From assembly GCA_025934775.1 (NCBI GenBank), contig JAICWO010000001.1, forward strand, positions 186,001 through 250,000: a DNA stretch of 64,000 nt, read 5' to 3'. Position 1 is the stretch's first letter; every line of letters starts with the position of its first letter. Source of the stretch: Gemmatimonadaceae bacterium. Its GTDB lineage: Bacteria; Gemmatimonadota; Gemmatimonadetes; Gemmatimonadales; Gemmatimonadaceae. The position numbers were made by a program, and so were the translations under genes. Below the pieces are notes generated by a model. It was given only the letters and a program-made list of their open reading frames with translations, ran no database searches and was not told where the DNA came from. Positions 55,601 through 63,337 of this stretch are shown in pieces.

Positions 55601-55842
55601 CGTATCTGCGCCTGCGGACGGTGACGCTGTCGTGGGCGCTCCCGCAGCGCCTGATCAAGAACCGCGGCTTCTCCAACGCGCGGCTCTACGTCACGGGCAC
55701 GAACCTGTTCACCGCCACGAACTACACGGGCTTCGATCCGGACGTGAGCTCGGAGTCGGTCTCGAACCTCAACCGCGGCATCGACATCGGCGCGTATCCG
55801 CTCGCGCGCACCTTCACCACCGGCGTGACGGTCAATTTCTGA
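52651..55842 (+). CDS. SusC/RagA-family TonB-dependent transporter 2
   Basis: 1063 residues. The ATG at 52651 is chosen because GAAGGAG lies 7 bases before it; the ATG at 52618 overlapping the regulator would add 11 residues before the signal peptide. The signal ends PGALAA before QGAAG. Carboxypeptidase-regulatory-like domain (GRITGTVVDSTSGQPLVG), plug (SVGYGTQSRRDVTGSVASV; KDASATAIYGARGANGVV) and barrel ending TFTTGVTVNF are complete. It is a paralogue of SusC1. With the downstream SusD it forms the outer-membrane uptake pair for the lyase products of this locus. Confidence 0.94.
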   Translation: MRWANRVVLSLALAAVAAVPGALAAQGAAGRITGTVVDSTSGQPLVGANVVVVGTRLGAATNTEGKYTIGGVPAGTHELRFQRIGYAPLTQSVTVTAGETVTANFQVRAQSVQLESVVSVGYGTQSRRDVTGSVASVTMDALHQAPIQTVDQMLQGTAPGVQVTTASSEPGGALTVRIRGTSSITGNSEPLYVIDGFPIENDMDDVAAGDAGRTRTTPPNPLETLDPSDIESISILKDASATAIYGARGANGVVIITTKQGRGTTPKFTLDAYTGLSNVAKRYDLLNAKQYMDYANLYGQGSSTPFTPFPDSVYNAIMSSGINTDWQDQIFQTGVTNNLQLSVNGATSASNPTRYALSGGYFDQGGVVIGSGIRRLSARLNVDQSFGDRLQFGGTVTAAQARTKATPTAGQQNGNAGAVSAALQYVPILPVKRPDGTFSYIFTDLNAYNNLLNAPTTDNPVALATQVLDSLSDSRLLSNFYGSADLTRDLTLKVTLGADYANRWRNTYYPRTTLRGSQVNGEAIRGAATTTSWLNENTLTYQHDFRGTQDVTVLGGYTRQATSLDGTSMDNTNFVNDITGYFDIGAGTQTGGPSVSSRNTSQTLESWLSRVNYSLLDRYLLTLTYRADGSSRFAANKKWGAFPSAAVGWRASSEPWFKVPDVTDLKFRLSYGLVGNPSIKPYQSLARLNNQGYSFGGTPTAGYYVDAVGNPNLTWETTRETDGGMDLTMWNRVTFTGDVYNKRTSNLLLQVNLPFETGFESALANVGAIQNRGVELGLDADLVKGGNSNAFNWHTNLEFAKNRNKVLSLGGQTQIFADAITTDYNLPGTLVMVGQPLGVFYGYKSAGVIPDSAAAAAIPWKNFSGKAFAAGQMKILDLNGDSVVDAGDRTVIGDPTPDFTYGWTNTFDWKGFQLTGLLEGQHGGKILNVNRIRTESSPRANISVDRYLDAWTPTHTNAKFPAIGENPDQVGPNDFTDNLLESGAYLRLRTVTLSWALPQRLIKNRGFSNARLYVTGTNLFTATNYTGFDPDVSSESVSNLNRGIDIGAYPLARTFTTGVTVNF

Positions 55843-55850
55843 GGATGAGC

Positions 55851-57470
55851 ATGCGCAACCCAACTCATACGATCCGGCGCGCGGTCCCGGTGCTCCTCGC
55901 GGGCGCGCTGCTCGCGGGCTGTCAGGACAAGAGCTTCCTGACCGAGAACCCGCAGGACTTCGTCGCGCCGACGAACTTCTACAAGAACGAGAACGACGCG
56001 CTCTCGGCGCTCACCGCCGCCTACGCGACGTTCGTCGACCAGAACTCGCCGCTCTCGAACTCGGACTACTTCGGCCGCAATCTGTTCATGCTGATCGAGT
56101 ACCCGACCGAGGTCACCACCAGCCGGTTGAGCGCGACCAACGAGCGCAGCTTGATCGGAGACTTCCACATTCAATTCTCCTCATCACACTCCTATCTCCA
56201 AACGGTGTGGGAGGCGGCGTACCACGGCATCAATCGCGCGAACACGGTGATCGACCGCGTGCCGTCGATTCCCATGGACACGGTGCGGCGCGCGCAGATC
56301 GTGGGCGAAGCGAAGTTCCTCCGCGCGATGCACTACTACTTCCTCGCGGGACTGTTCGGCGGCGTGCCGCTCAAGCTCCACGAGACGCAGACGATCAACG
56401 GCGCGAACACCGCGCGCGCCTCGGCCGCGGACACGTGGGCGCAGATCGAGAAGGACCTCACCGACGCGGCGGCGGTGCTGCCCACGAGCTGGCCGGCCGG
56501 CGATTTCGGCCGAGCGACGAAGGGCGCCGCGCTCACGCTGCTCGGGAAGGCGTACCTCCAGTCGGCGTCGACGGGCGGCTCGGCGGGCGACTTTCAGAAG
56601 GCGGTCGATGCGTTCCATCAGGTGGAGACGCTCGGCTACAGTCTCGATCCAAACTACGCGAGCCTGTTCGACGGCACGAACGAGCACAGCAAAGAGATCA
56701 TCTGGTCGATGCAGAACGTGGAGGTCGACGGCGCCGGCGGCTATCTCGACCAGTGGTTCGCGCCGCTCACCAGCCCGTCGATCTATCAGGCCGGTGCGCA
56801 GAACCAGTTCCAGGCGGAACGTCCGTTCTACGATTCCTACAATCCGAACGACATCCGCAAGGCGGGCACGTGGCTCACGAGCTTCGTGAACGACGGCAAG
56901 ACGGTCACGTGGTCGTGGACGTCGGGCATTCAATCGTCGTCGCAGTACGGCTCGACGGGTCCGGTGCCGCGCAAGTATCTGGACTTCAATGCGCCATCGA
57001 ACGGCGCCGGCGGAATCGACTATCCGTATCTCCGCTACGCCGACGTGCTGCTGTCGCTGGCCGAGGCGATCGACGACGTGTCGGGCCCGAACGCGGAAGC
57101 GTACTCGCTCGTGAACCAGGTGCGCGCGCGCGCGAAGGTGCCGCCGATGACGGCGGGACTGAGCCAGCAGGTGTTCAAGGACAGCCTGTACGTGGAGCGC
57201 CGGTTCGAGCTGGCGATGGAAGGGCACGGCGTGTTCGACATGCGGCGGGACTGGGAGTTCGCGAAAGGCCGCGTCGAAGCGAACATGGCGCAGATGAAGA
57301 CGCTCAACAAGAGCCCGTTCACGAGCAGCGTCGAGAAGTACGACGCGCGGCCGATTCCGGACAAATGGAAGCTCTATCCGATTCCGGTGACGGCGTGCGA
57401 GCTCAATCCGCTGCTGACGCAGAATCCCGGGTGGGACGACGGGGTGTGCAAGGCGTCGACGGGGCAGTAG
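55851..57470 (+). CDS. SusD/RagB-family glycan-binding lipoprotein 2
   Basis: 539 residues from the ATG at 55851, which has TGAGG at the right distance; the ATG at 55845 adds two residues. The lipobox LLAGC is followed by QDKSFLTENP. Helical SusD blocks are ATNERS, YHGINRANTVIDRVP, IVGEAKFLRAMHYYFLAGLFGGVPL and YPYLRYADVLLSLAEAID. It pairs with SusC2. The start lies within 10 bases of the susC2 stop. Confidence 0.93.
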   Translation: MRNPTHTIRRAVPVLLAGALLAGCQDKSFLTENPQDFVAPTNFYKNENDALSALTAAYATFVDQNSPLSNSDYFGRNLFMLIEYPTEVTTSRLSATNERSLIGDFHIQFSSSHSYLQTVWEAAYHGINRANTVIDRVPSIPMDTVRRAQIVGEAKFLRAMHYYFLAGLFGGVPLKLHETQTINGANTARASAADTWAQIEKDLTDAAAVLPTSWPAGDFGRATKGAALTLLGKAYLQSASTGGSAGDFQKAVDAFHQVETLGYSLDPNYASLFDGTNEHSKEIIWSMQNVEVDGAGGYLDQWFAPLTSPSIYQAGAQNQFQAERPFYDSYNPNDIRKAGTWLTSFVNDGKTVTWSWTSGIQSSSQYGSTGPVPRKYLDFNAPSNGAGGIDYPYLRYADVLLSLAEAIDDVSGPNAEAYSLVNQVRARAKVPPMTAGLSQQVFKDSLYVERRFELAMEGHGVFDMRRDWEFAKGRVEANMAQMKTLNKSPFTSSVEKYDARPIPDKWKLYPIPVTACELNPLLTQNPGWDDGVCKASTGQ

Positions 57471-57473
57471 GAC

Positions 57474-57501
57474 GTGGACCGTGGGGCGTGGACCGTGGGG
57501 C
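57474..57501. repeat. Tandem duplication of a 14-bp unit
   Basis: GTGGACCGTGGGGC occurs twice in direct succession, followed by a partial third GTGGGC. GCGTGGA in it can pair with TCCACGC about 40 bases on, so it may form a hairpin after susD2. Confidence 0.7.
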
Positions 57502-57545
57502 GTGGGCGCTGATCCATGCTCCACGCGTCACGGACTGCGCATCGA

Positions 57546-57558
57546 TTGATAATATCAA
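57546..57558. promoter_or_regulatory. Palindrome TTGATAATATCAA upstream of the lyase gene
   Basis: TTGATA-A-TATCAA ends 7 bases before the ATG of the alginate-lyase-family gene. It matches TTGACAATATCAA at 51269 at 12 of 13 positions. The position overlaps the expected ribosome binding region, so binding there could control initiation. Confidence 0.4.
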
Positions 57559-57565
57559 CATTATA

Positions 57566-58795
57566 ATGCGTATTCAGATATCACTCGCGGCCATCGCGAT
57601 AGCGGTGAGCCTGGCGTCGCCGGCGGCCGCGCAGTCTGGCGCGGGACCACGCGTCTTCGCGCTCCGGCCGGAGGCGCTCGTTCAGGCGCGTGCGCTCGTG
57701 CGGGCGCACGATCCCAGCGTCGCCGCCGCGTACGCGAAGCTCGTGCGCGATGCCGACAAGGCGATCGCCGCGCCGCTCGTCGCCGTGACGGACAAGCACA
57801 CGCTGCTCCCGCCGAGCGGGGACAAGCACGATTATTACAGCCTGAGCCCGTACTGGTGGCCCGATAGCACCAAGCCGAACGGGCTGCCGTACGTGCGGCA
57901 CGACGGCGTCACGAATCCGGAGAGCAAGCACGACCTCGATCAGCCGCGTGTGGCGGAACTGGGCGAGCACGTCCAGGCGCTCGCGCTCGCGTACTACCTC
58001 AGCGGCGACGAGCGGTTCGCCGCGCGCGCCGCGCAGCAGCTCCGCACCTGGTTTCTCGACTCGGCGACGAAGATGAATCCGAACCTTCGGTACGCGCAGA
58101 TCGTGCGCGGGAATCCGAAGGAGCGTGGCAGCGGCATCATCGACACGCGCTGGTTCATCGAAGTGATCGACGGGATCGGGCTGATTCAGGGCTCGCATGC
58201 CTGGACGGCGGCCGACCAGAGCGAGATGAAGCAGTGGTTCACCGCGTACGAGCACTGGCTGCTCTCGAGCCCCAACGGACAGCACGAGCACGACGCGAAG
58301 AACAATCATGGATCGTGGTACGCGGCGCAGACCGCGACGATCGCCATGTTCGTCGGCGATACGGAGACTGCACGCACGCTGGTGAACGAAGCCAAGGCGC
58401 GCATCGGCTGGCAGATCACGCCGGCGGGCGAGCAGCCGCTCGAGCTCGAGCGAACGCGCTCGATGCACTACAGCGCTTTCAACGTCGAAGCGCTCTCGCG
58501 GCTCGCGGAAATCGGGCGTCAGCTTGGCGTGGACCTCTGGCGCTACGAGGCGCCAGAAGGCGGCAGCCTGAAAAAGGCGATCGATCATCTCGCCAAATAC
58601 ATGGTCGATCCCAGGCAATGGCCCGGCAAGCAGATCGACCGCGTGTCGCCGGATCTCGTGATCATCCACCTGCGGCGCGCGAACTGGGTATACGGCGACC
58701 CGGCGTACGCGGCGGTGCTCTCGCAGCTTCCGGCGAAGGTCGTCGCGTCGGATCGCAGCGCGCTGCTCTATCCCGACAAGGTGGCGGGGAGGTAG
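57566..58795 (+). CDS. Exported alginate-lyase-family polysaccharide lyase (PL5/PL38-like)
   Basis: 409 residues. The signal peptide ends SPAAA before QSGAG. The alginate-lyase family block is HDYYSLSPYWWPDS with NGLPYVRHDGVTNPES. Then LALAYYLSGDERFA, GIIDTRWFIEVIDGI and KNNHGSWYAAQ supply the likely catalytic Asn/His/Tyr residues of the alpha/alpha toroid. Known members act on alginate (PL5) or glucuronan (PL38). The specificity is not resolved by sequence; the PL17-like neighbour and DEHU-reductase-like gene support a uronan of this type. Confidence 0.78.
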   Translation: MRIQISLAAIAIAVSLASPAAAQSGAGPRVFALRPEALVQARALVRAHDPSVAAAYAKLVRDADKAIAAPLVAVTDKHTLLPPSGDKHDYYSLSPYWWPDSTKPNGLPYVRHDGVTNPESKHDLDQPRVAELGEHVQALALAYYLSGDERFAARAAQQLRTWFLDSATKMNPNLRYAQIVRGNPKERGSGIIDTRWFIEVIDGIGLIQGSHAWTAADQSEMKQWFTAYEHWLLSSPNGQHEHDAKNNHGSWYAAQTATIAMFVGDTETARTLVNEAKARIGWQITPAGEQPLELERTRSMHYSAFNVEALSRLAEIGRQLGVDLWRYEAPEGGSLKKAIDHLAKYMVDPRQWPGKQIDRVSPDLVIIHLRRANWVYGDPAYAAVLSQLPAKVVASDRSALLYPDKVAGR

Positions 58796-58799
58796 TCTG

Positions 58800-60989
58800 G
58801 TGAAACGACTTCTCCTCGGCATCGCGCTCGTGCTCACTCCGGCGCTCGCGCCCGCGCAGTCGCACCCGAGCGTCTTTCTGACGAAGCACGATGTGGCGCT
58901 GATCCGCGCGACCGGGAGCAAGTATCCGTTGTTCGCGCGGTCGCTCGCCTCGGCGAAAGCGCACCTGGACACCGCGTTGGCGCATCCGATCGACGTGCCG
59001 CCGCCGGGAGAAGCCGGCGGCTACGAGCACGAGCGGCACATGCAGAACTACCGCGACATGCAGCTCGCAGGCGAGCTGTATCAGATCACCGGCGACGCCA
59101 GGTACGCCCGGTTCGTTCGGGACATGCTCGAGAAGTACGCGGTGCTGTATCCCACACTCGGTCCGAGCCCGTACGCCAAGGATCAGGCGCCGGGAAAGCT
59201 GTTTCATCAGGCGCTCAACGAGGCGAACTGGCTCGTGGGTACCGCGATCGCGTACGACTGTGTTTATGATTTTCTAACATTCGCCGAGCGGGCGCGGTAC
59301 GAGAAGAACATCTTCCGGCCAATGGCGGATTGGCTCTCGGTGACGCAGGCGAAGGAATTCGATCGCATTCACAACCATGGCACGTGGGCGACGGCGGCCG
59401 TCGGAATGATCGGCTACGTCATGCACGACACGTCGTACGTGAATCGCGCGCTCTATGGCACGAAGCGCGACAAGACCGGCGGCTTTCTCCGCCAGCTCGA
59501 TCTGCTCTTCTCGCCCGACGGCTACTACATGGAAGGGCCGTATTACGTGCGGTACGCGCTGCTGCCGTTTTATCAGTTTGCGCAGGCGATCGAGAACAAC
59601 CAGCCGTCGCTGCGCATCTACGACTATCGCGGCGGCATTCTGAAGAAGGGCTTGTACGCGGCGATGGAGACGACGTTTCCGAACGGCGTGTTCGCGCCGA
59701 TCAACGATGCGTCGCGCACGATGAACGTGACGTCGCCAGAAGTCGTGCTCGCGCTGGACCTGGCGTACGCGCATTACGGCGCCGACCCCAACCTGCTCGG
59801 CGAAGCGGCGATCCAGGATCAGGTGATCCTCACGGGTGCCGGACTGGCGGTCGCGCGCGACATGGCGGCACATGCGACGCCGCCCAAGCCGGCGTGGCAC
59901 AGCGTCGAGTTCGTGGACGGGCCCGACGGCAAGGACGGGGGACTCGGCATCCTCCGCAGCGGCTCGGGGAAGGACGCGACGATGCTGCTCATGAAGTACG
60001 GCGTGCACGGTCAGGGGCACGGCCATTTCGACAAGCTGCATTTCATCTTCTTTGATGGCGGCAACGCGGTGGTCCCCGACTACGGCTTCGCGCGATGGAT
60101 CAACATCGAGCCGAAGTACGGCGGCCGGTATCTCCCCGAGAACGACAGCTACGCGAAGCAGACGATCGCGCACAACACCGTCACGGTCGACGAGAGCTCG
60201 CAGAGCAACGGCGTCTACAAGGTCGACGAGCAGAAGCACGCCGAGCGGCACTTCTTCGACGCGTCGAACGCGTCGGTGCAGGTGATGAGCGCGAACGCGC
60301 CGGGCTTCTACGACGGCGTGGGCATGCAGCGCACGATGTTCCTGATCAGAGACGCGCGTCTGAGGTATCCGGCGGTGGTCGACATCTACACGCTCACCAG
60401 CGCGGCGCAGCACGACTACGACTACCCGATCCATTTTCGCGGCCAGCTCATCGCGACGAACGTGAAGTACGACGCGCACACCGCCGACCAGCGCGCGCTC
60501 GGCACGAAGGCGGGGTATCAGCACATCTGGAACGAGGCGTCGGGCACGGCGGACAGCTCGGTGCAGATGACGTGGCTCGACGGGAATCGCTATTACACGA
60601 TCACGACTGCCGCGAGTGCCGGCGCGAAGGTCATCTTTGGCCGGACGGGCGCCGGCGATCCGAATTTCAATCTCATCTCCGAGCCGATGATGATCGTCCG
60701 GCAGCATGCCGGCGATCAGGTGTTCGCGTCCGTGATCGAGCCGCACGGATTCTTCAGCGAACCCGAAGAGCGGTCCGCCGCCGCGACGGGCGACATCAAC
60801 TCGGTGCGCGTGCTCGGCACGAGCGCGGACGGCGAAGTGATCGACGTGACCGGCGCGCGCGGGATTCACTGGACCGTCATGGTGAACACCGGCGCGGCGT
60901 CGGCAACGGCGCGGCACGTGGTGAGTGCGGGCGGGAAGCGGTACGAGTGGACGGGGAACTACGCCGTCAGCGGCGTCCAACTCAAATGA
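58800..60989 (+). CDS. Exported heparinase II/III-like lyase, PL17-like (oligoalginate lyase type)
   Basis: 729 residues from a GTG with GGGAGGT upstream, 4 bases after the previous stop. The signal ends APA before QSHPS. The N-terminal alpha/alpha toroid contains NYRDMQLAGELYQITGD and RIHNHGTWATAAVGMIGY with the catalytic Asn-His. The C-terminal heparinase II/III beta-sandwich contains YGVHGQGHGHFDKLHFIFF and AHNTVTVDE. HGHFDKL is the motif I associate with PL17 exo-type oligoalginate lyases, which yield unsaturated monomer. Related PL15 and PL12 families remain possible. Confidence 0.82.
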   Translation: MKRLLLGIALVLTPALAPAQSHPSVFLTKHDVALIRATGSKYPLFARSLASAKAHLDTALAHPIDVPPPGEAGGYEHERHMQNYRDMQLAGELYQITGDARYARFVRDMLEKYAVLYPTLGPSPYAKDQAPGKLFHQALNEANWLVGTAIAYDCVYDFLTFAERARYEKNIFRPMADWLSVTQAKEFDRIHNHGTWATAAVGMIGYVMHDTSYVNRALYGTKRDKTGGFLRQLDLLFSPDGYYMEGPYYVRYALLPFYQFAQAIENNQPSLRIYDYRGGILKKGLYAAMETTFPNGVFAPINDASRTMNVTSPEVVLALDLAYAHYGADPNLLGEAAIQDQVILTGAGLAVARDMAAHATPPKPAWHSVEFVDGPDGKDGGLGILRSGSGKDATMLLMKYGVHGQGHGHFDKLHFIFFDGGNAVVPDYGFARWINIEPKYGGRYLPENDSYAKQTIAHNTVTVDESSQSNGVYKVDEQKHAERHFFDASNASVQVMSANAPGFYDGVGMQRTMFLIRDARLRYPAVVDIYTLTSAAQHDYDYPIHFRGQLIATNVKYDAHTADQRALGTKAGYQHIWNEASGTADSSVQMTWLDGNRYYTITTAASAGAKVIFGRTGAGDPNFNLISEPMMIVRQHAGDQVFASVIEPHGFFSEPEERSAAATGDINSVRVLGTSADGEVIDVTGARGIHWTVMVNTGAASATARHVVSAGGKRYEWTGNYAVSGVQLK

Positions 60990-60994
60990 GCCAT

Positions 60995-61121
60995 GTCATC
61001 CCGAGCGACCGAGCGCAGCGAGGGAGTCGAGGGATCTGGCGTCCGGTTCGCGATGTATGACCCGCGCGCCACGAGCCCAGATCCCTCGACTTCGCCGCTG
61101 CGCGGCTCCGCTCGGGATGAC
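60995..61121. repeat. Dispersed palindromic repeat, copy R4
   Basis: GTCATCCCGAGCGACCGAGC (from 60995) is matched by GGCTCCGCTCGGGATGAC ending at 61121. Between them TCGAGGGATCT and AGATCCCTCGA form an inner pair. This copy is intergenic, beginning 6 bases after the PL17-like stop. It shares long stretches with R3, including GCGCGCCACGAGCCCAGATC. Confidence 0.85.
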
Positions 61122-61185
61122 AGGGGTGAGATGTCGTGCACAGCTCCGCTCGGTGTGACCATTACTCGTTACTCATAACTGAATC

Positions 61186-61941
61186 ATGAACATCGATCTC
61201 AAAGGCAAGACGGCGCTCGTGACGGGCGGCGGGCGCGACATTGGGCGCGCGGTCGCGATCGCGCTGGCGAAGAGCGGCGCGTCGGTCGTGGTCAACTACA
61301 ACGCGAGCGCGGACCAGGCAAACGCGGTGGTCGGCGAGATCGCGAAGGCCGGCGGCCGCGCCAAAGCAGTGCGCGCGGACGTCACGAAGCCCGCGGAGGT
61401 CGACGCGCTGATCGCGGAGGCGAAGGCGTTCGGCGGCGCGATCGACATCCTCGTGAACAATGCCGGCGGGCTGATCGCGCGAAAGAAGATCACCGACATG
61501 GACGAGACGTTCTGGGACAGCGTGATCGATCTCAACCTCAAGAGCGTGTTTCTCGTCACGCGCGCCGCGCTGGGCAACTTCAGCGATGGCGGCGCGATCG
61601 TAAATCTCTCATCGCTCGCCGCGCACGACGGCGGCGGGCCCGGGAGCGTGGCCTACGCGGCGTCGAAAGGTGCGGTGCTCACGATGACGCGCGGTCTCTC
61701 GAAGGAGCTCGCGCCGCGCAAGATCCGCGTGAACGCCGTCTCGCCCGGCCTGATCGATACGACGTTCCACGACATCCACTCCAAACCCGAGGGGCGCGCG
61801 GCCACCGTCGCCCGCACGCAGATCGGGCGCGAGGGGAAGCCGGACGACGTGGCGAGCGTCGTGGTGTTCCTCGCGTCCGATGCGGCGGCGTACATCACCG
61901 GAGAGTCCATTGAGATCAACGGCGGTCTCTACTTCGTCTGA
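61186..61941 (+). CDS. SDR-family reductase, probable DEHU reductase
   Basis: 251 residues. A classical SDR: LVTGGGRDIGRAVAIALA cofactor loop, NNAGG, catalytic Ser in NLSSLAAH and Tyr/Lys in YAASKGAV. The late SPGLIDTTFHDIHSKPEG block resembles reductases of alginate clusters, as I recall them, that convert 4-deoxy-L-erythro-5-hexoseulose uronate (DEHU) to KDG. KduD-like activity is the alternative. It lies between the two lyases and the MFS carrier, though separated from the lyases by repeat R4. Confidence 0.75.
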   Translation: MNIDLKGKTALVTGGGRDIGRAVAIALAKSGASVVVNYNASADQANAVVGEIAKAGGRAKAVRADVTKPAEVDALIAEAKAFGGAIDILVNNAGGLIARKKITDMDETFWDSVIDLNLKSVFLVTRAALGNFSDGGAIVNLSSLAAHDGGGPGSVAYAASKGAVLTMTRGLSKELAPRKIRVNAVSPGLIDTTFHDIHSKPEGRAATVARTQIGREGKPDDVASVVVFLASDAAAYITGESIEINGGLYFV

Positions 61942-61966
61942 CGCGCGCCGCTACTCGGCGGGCGGC

Positions 61967-63241
61967 GTGAGCACGGGGTCCACCGGGCGCGTACGCTGGG
62001 TGATCGTCGGCATGGTCTGCACGCTGACGATCATCAACTACATCGATCGGCAGACGCTGTCGGTGCTCGCGCCGACGATCCGCGACGCGTTCCACATGTC
62101 GAACGTGAGCTACTCGCGGATCGTGACGATGTTCCTCATCGGCTACACGGTCTCGCAGGCGGTGTCGGGCAAGCTGCTCGACCGCATCGGCACGCGTGTG
62201 GGGTTCATGCTGTTCGTCGGGATCTGGACCGTCGCCTCGATGCTGCACTCGATCGCGGCGAGCGCGTTCGCGCTCGGCTGCTTCCGGCTGCTGCTCGGCA
62301 TCGGCGAGGCGGGAAACTGGCCGGGCGCGGCCAAGGTCGTCGCGGAGTGGTTCCCGGTGCGCGAACGCGCGTTCGCGATGGCGATCTTCAACAACGGCTC
62401 GACGATCGGCGCGGTGCTCGCGCCGCCGGTGATCGTCTGGGTCGCGGTCACGTTTGGCTGGCGCTACGCGTTCTTCATCGGCGCGGGGCTCTCGCTTCTC
62501 CTGATGATCGCGTGGTACTTCTATTATTACACTCCGGATAAACACCCCAAGCTCTCGGCCGCCGAGTACGAGTACATCCGCACCGGACAGAGCCCGGACG
62601 ACGACGAGCACGGACGCCGCCGGCCGTGGGCGTCGCTGTTCACCTACCGGCAGGTCTGGGCGGTGATCGCGGCCCGGTTCTTCACCGACCCGATCTGGTG
62701 GTTCCTGATCTCCTGGCTCCCGAACTACCTCAAAGCGGAGCGCGGGTTCACGCTCGAGCTCATCGGCCTGCTCGCCTGGATCCCATTCCTGTTTGCTGAT
62801 ATAGGAACGCTCACCGGCGGCGCGGCGTCGAGCCTGCTGATCCGGCGCGGCTGGACGGTGGACGCGGCGCGCAAGATCGTGCTGATCGTGAGCGCGCTGA
62901 TGGTGCCGGCCGGGGTCGTGGCGATCGTGACGACGGGGAGCAGCGCGGTGGCGATCGGGGGGATCAGCGTGATCGCGTTCGGCTTTCAGAGCTGGATCGC
63001 GAACATCCACACGATCCCGTCGGACTGCTTCCCCAAGCAGGACGTCGGCGCGGTGTTCGGGATCGGCGGGACGGCGGCGGGCATCGCGAGCGCGCTGTTC
63101 ACGCTGCTCGTCGGCTACATCGTCGATCACTTTTCCTACACGCCGGTCTACATCATGGTCGGTTTGATGGGGCCCATCGGGGCGGGGCTGTTCCTCCTGA
63201 TCATGCGGCGCATCGAGCGCGTGCCGGAGCTGCGTTCCTGA
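61967..63241 (+). CDS. MFS transporter, hexuronate/DEHU-type (ExuT family)
   Basis: 424 residues from the GTG at 61967; the frame extends back to 61880 but overlaps the SDR. Twelve membrane helices, with the anion:cation symporter start IINYIDRQTLSVLAPTIRD, then LLGIGEAGNWPGAAK and EWFPVRERAFA. It is a paralogue of the exuT at 23529 but clearly diverged. Next to lyases and a DEHU-reductase-like gene it probably imports unsaturated uronate monomers or hexuronates. Confidence 0.88.
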   Translation: MSTGSTGRVRWVIVGMVCTLTIINYIDRQTLSVLAPTIRDAFHMSNVSYSRIVTMFLIGYTVSQAVSGKLLDRIGTRVGFMLFVGIWTVASMLHSIAASAFALGCFRLLLGIGEAGNWPGAAKVVAEWFPVRERAFAMAIFNNGSTIGAVLAPPVIVWVAVTFGWRYAFFIGAGLSLLLMIAWYFYYYTPDKHPKLSAAEYEYIRTGQSPDDDEHGRRRPWASLFTYRQVWAVIAARFFTDPIWWFLISWLPNYLKAERGFTLELIGLLAWIPFLFADIGTLTGGAASSLLIRRGWTVDAARKIVLIVSALMVPAGVVAIVTTGSSAVAIGGISVIAFGFQSWIANIHTIPSDCFPKQDVGAVFGIGGTAAGIASALFTLLVGYIVDHFSYTPVYIMVGLMGPIGAGLFLLIMRRIERVPELRS

Positions 63242-63337
63242 TCGTCCTTTTCTTGACACGCTCCGAGCCGTCCGTCAGCTTGAGGCCTTGGGATCGGCCG
63301 CCCGCCGGCGCGTCCCGCTTCGTCTCCATCGACCTCC

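Noticed and set aside
27502-61121. CRISPR interpretation of the repeated sequences
   Set aside because: The copies are far apart, palindromic and of different lengths. There are no regular spacers or cas genes.
63253-63281. TTGACA promoter for pilB
   Set aside because: TTGACA is present near 63255, but no acceptable -10 hexamer follows at 16-18 bases.
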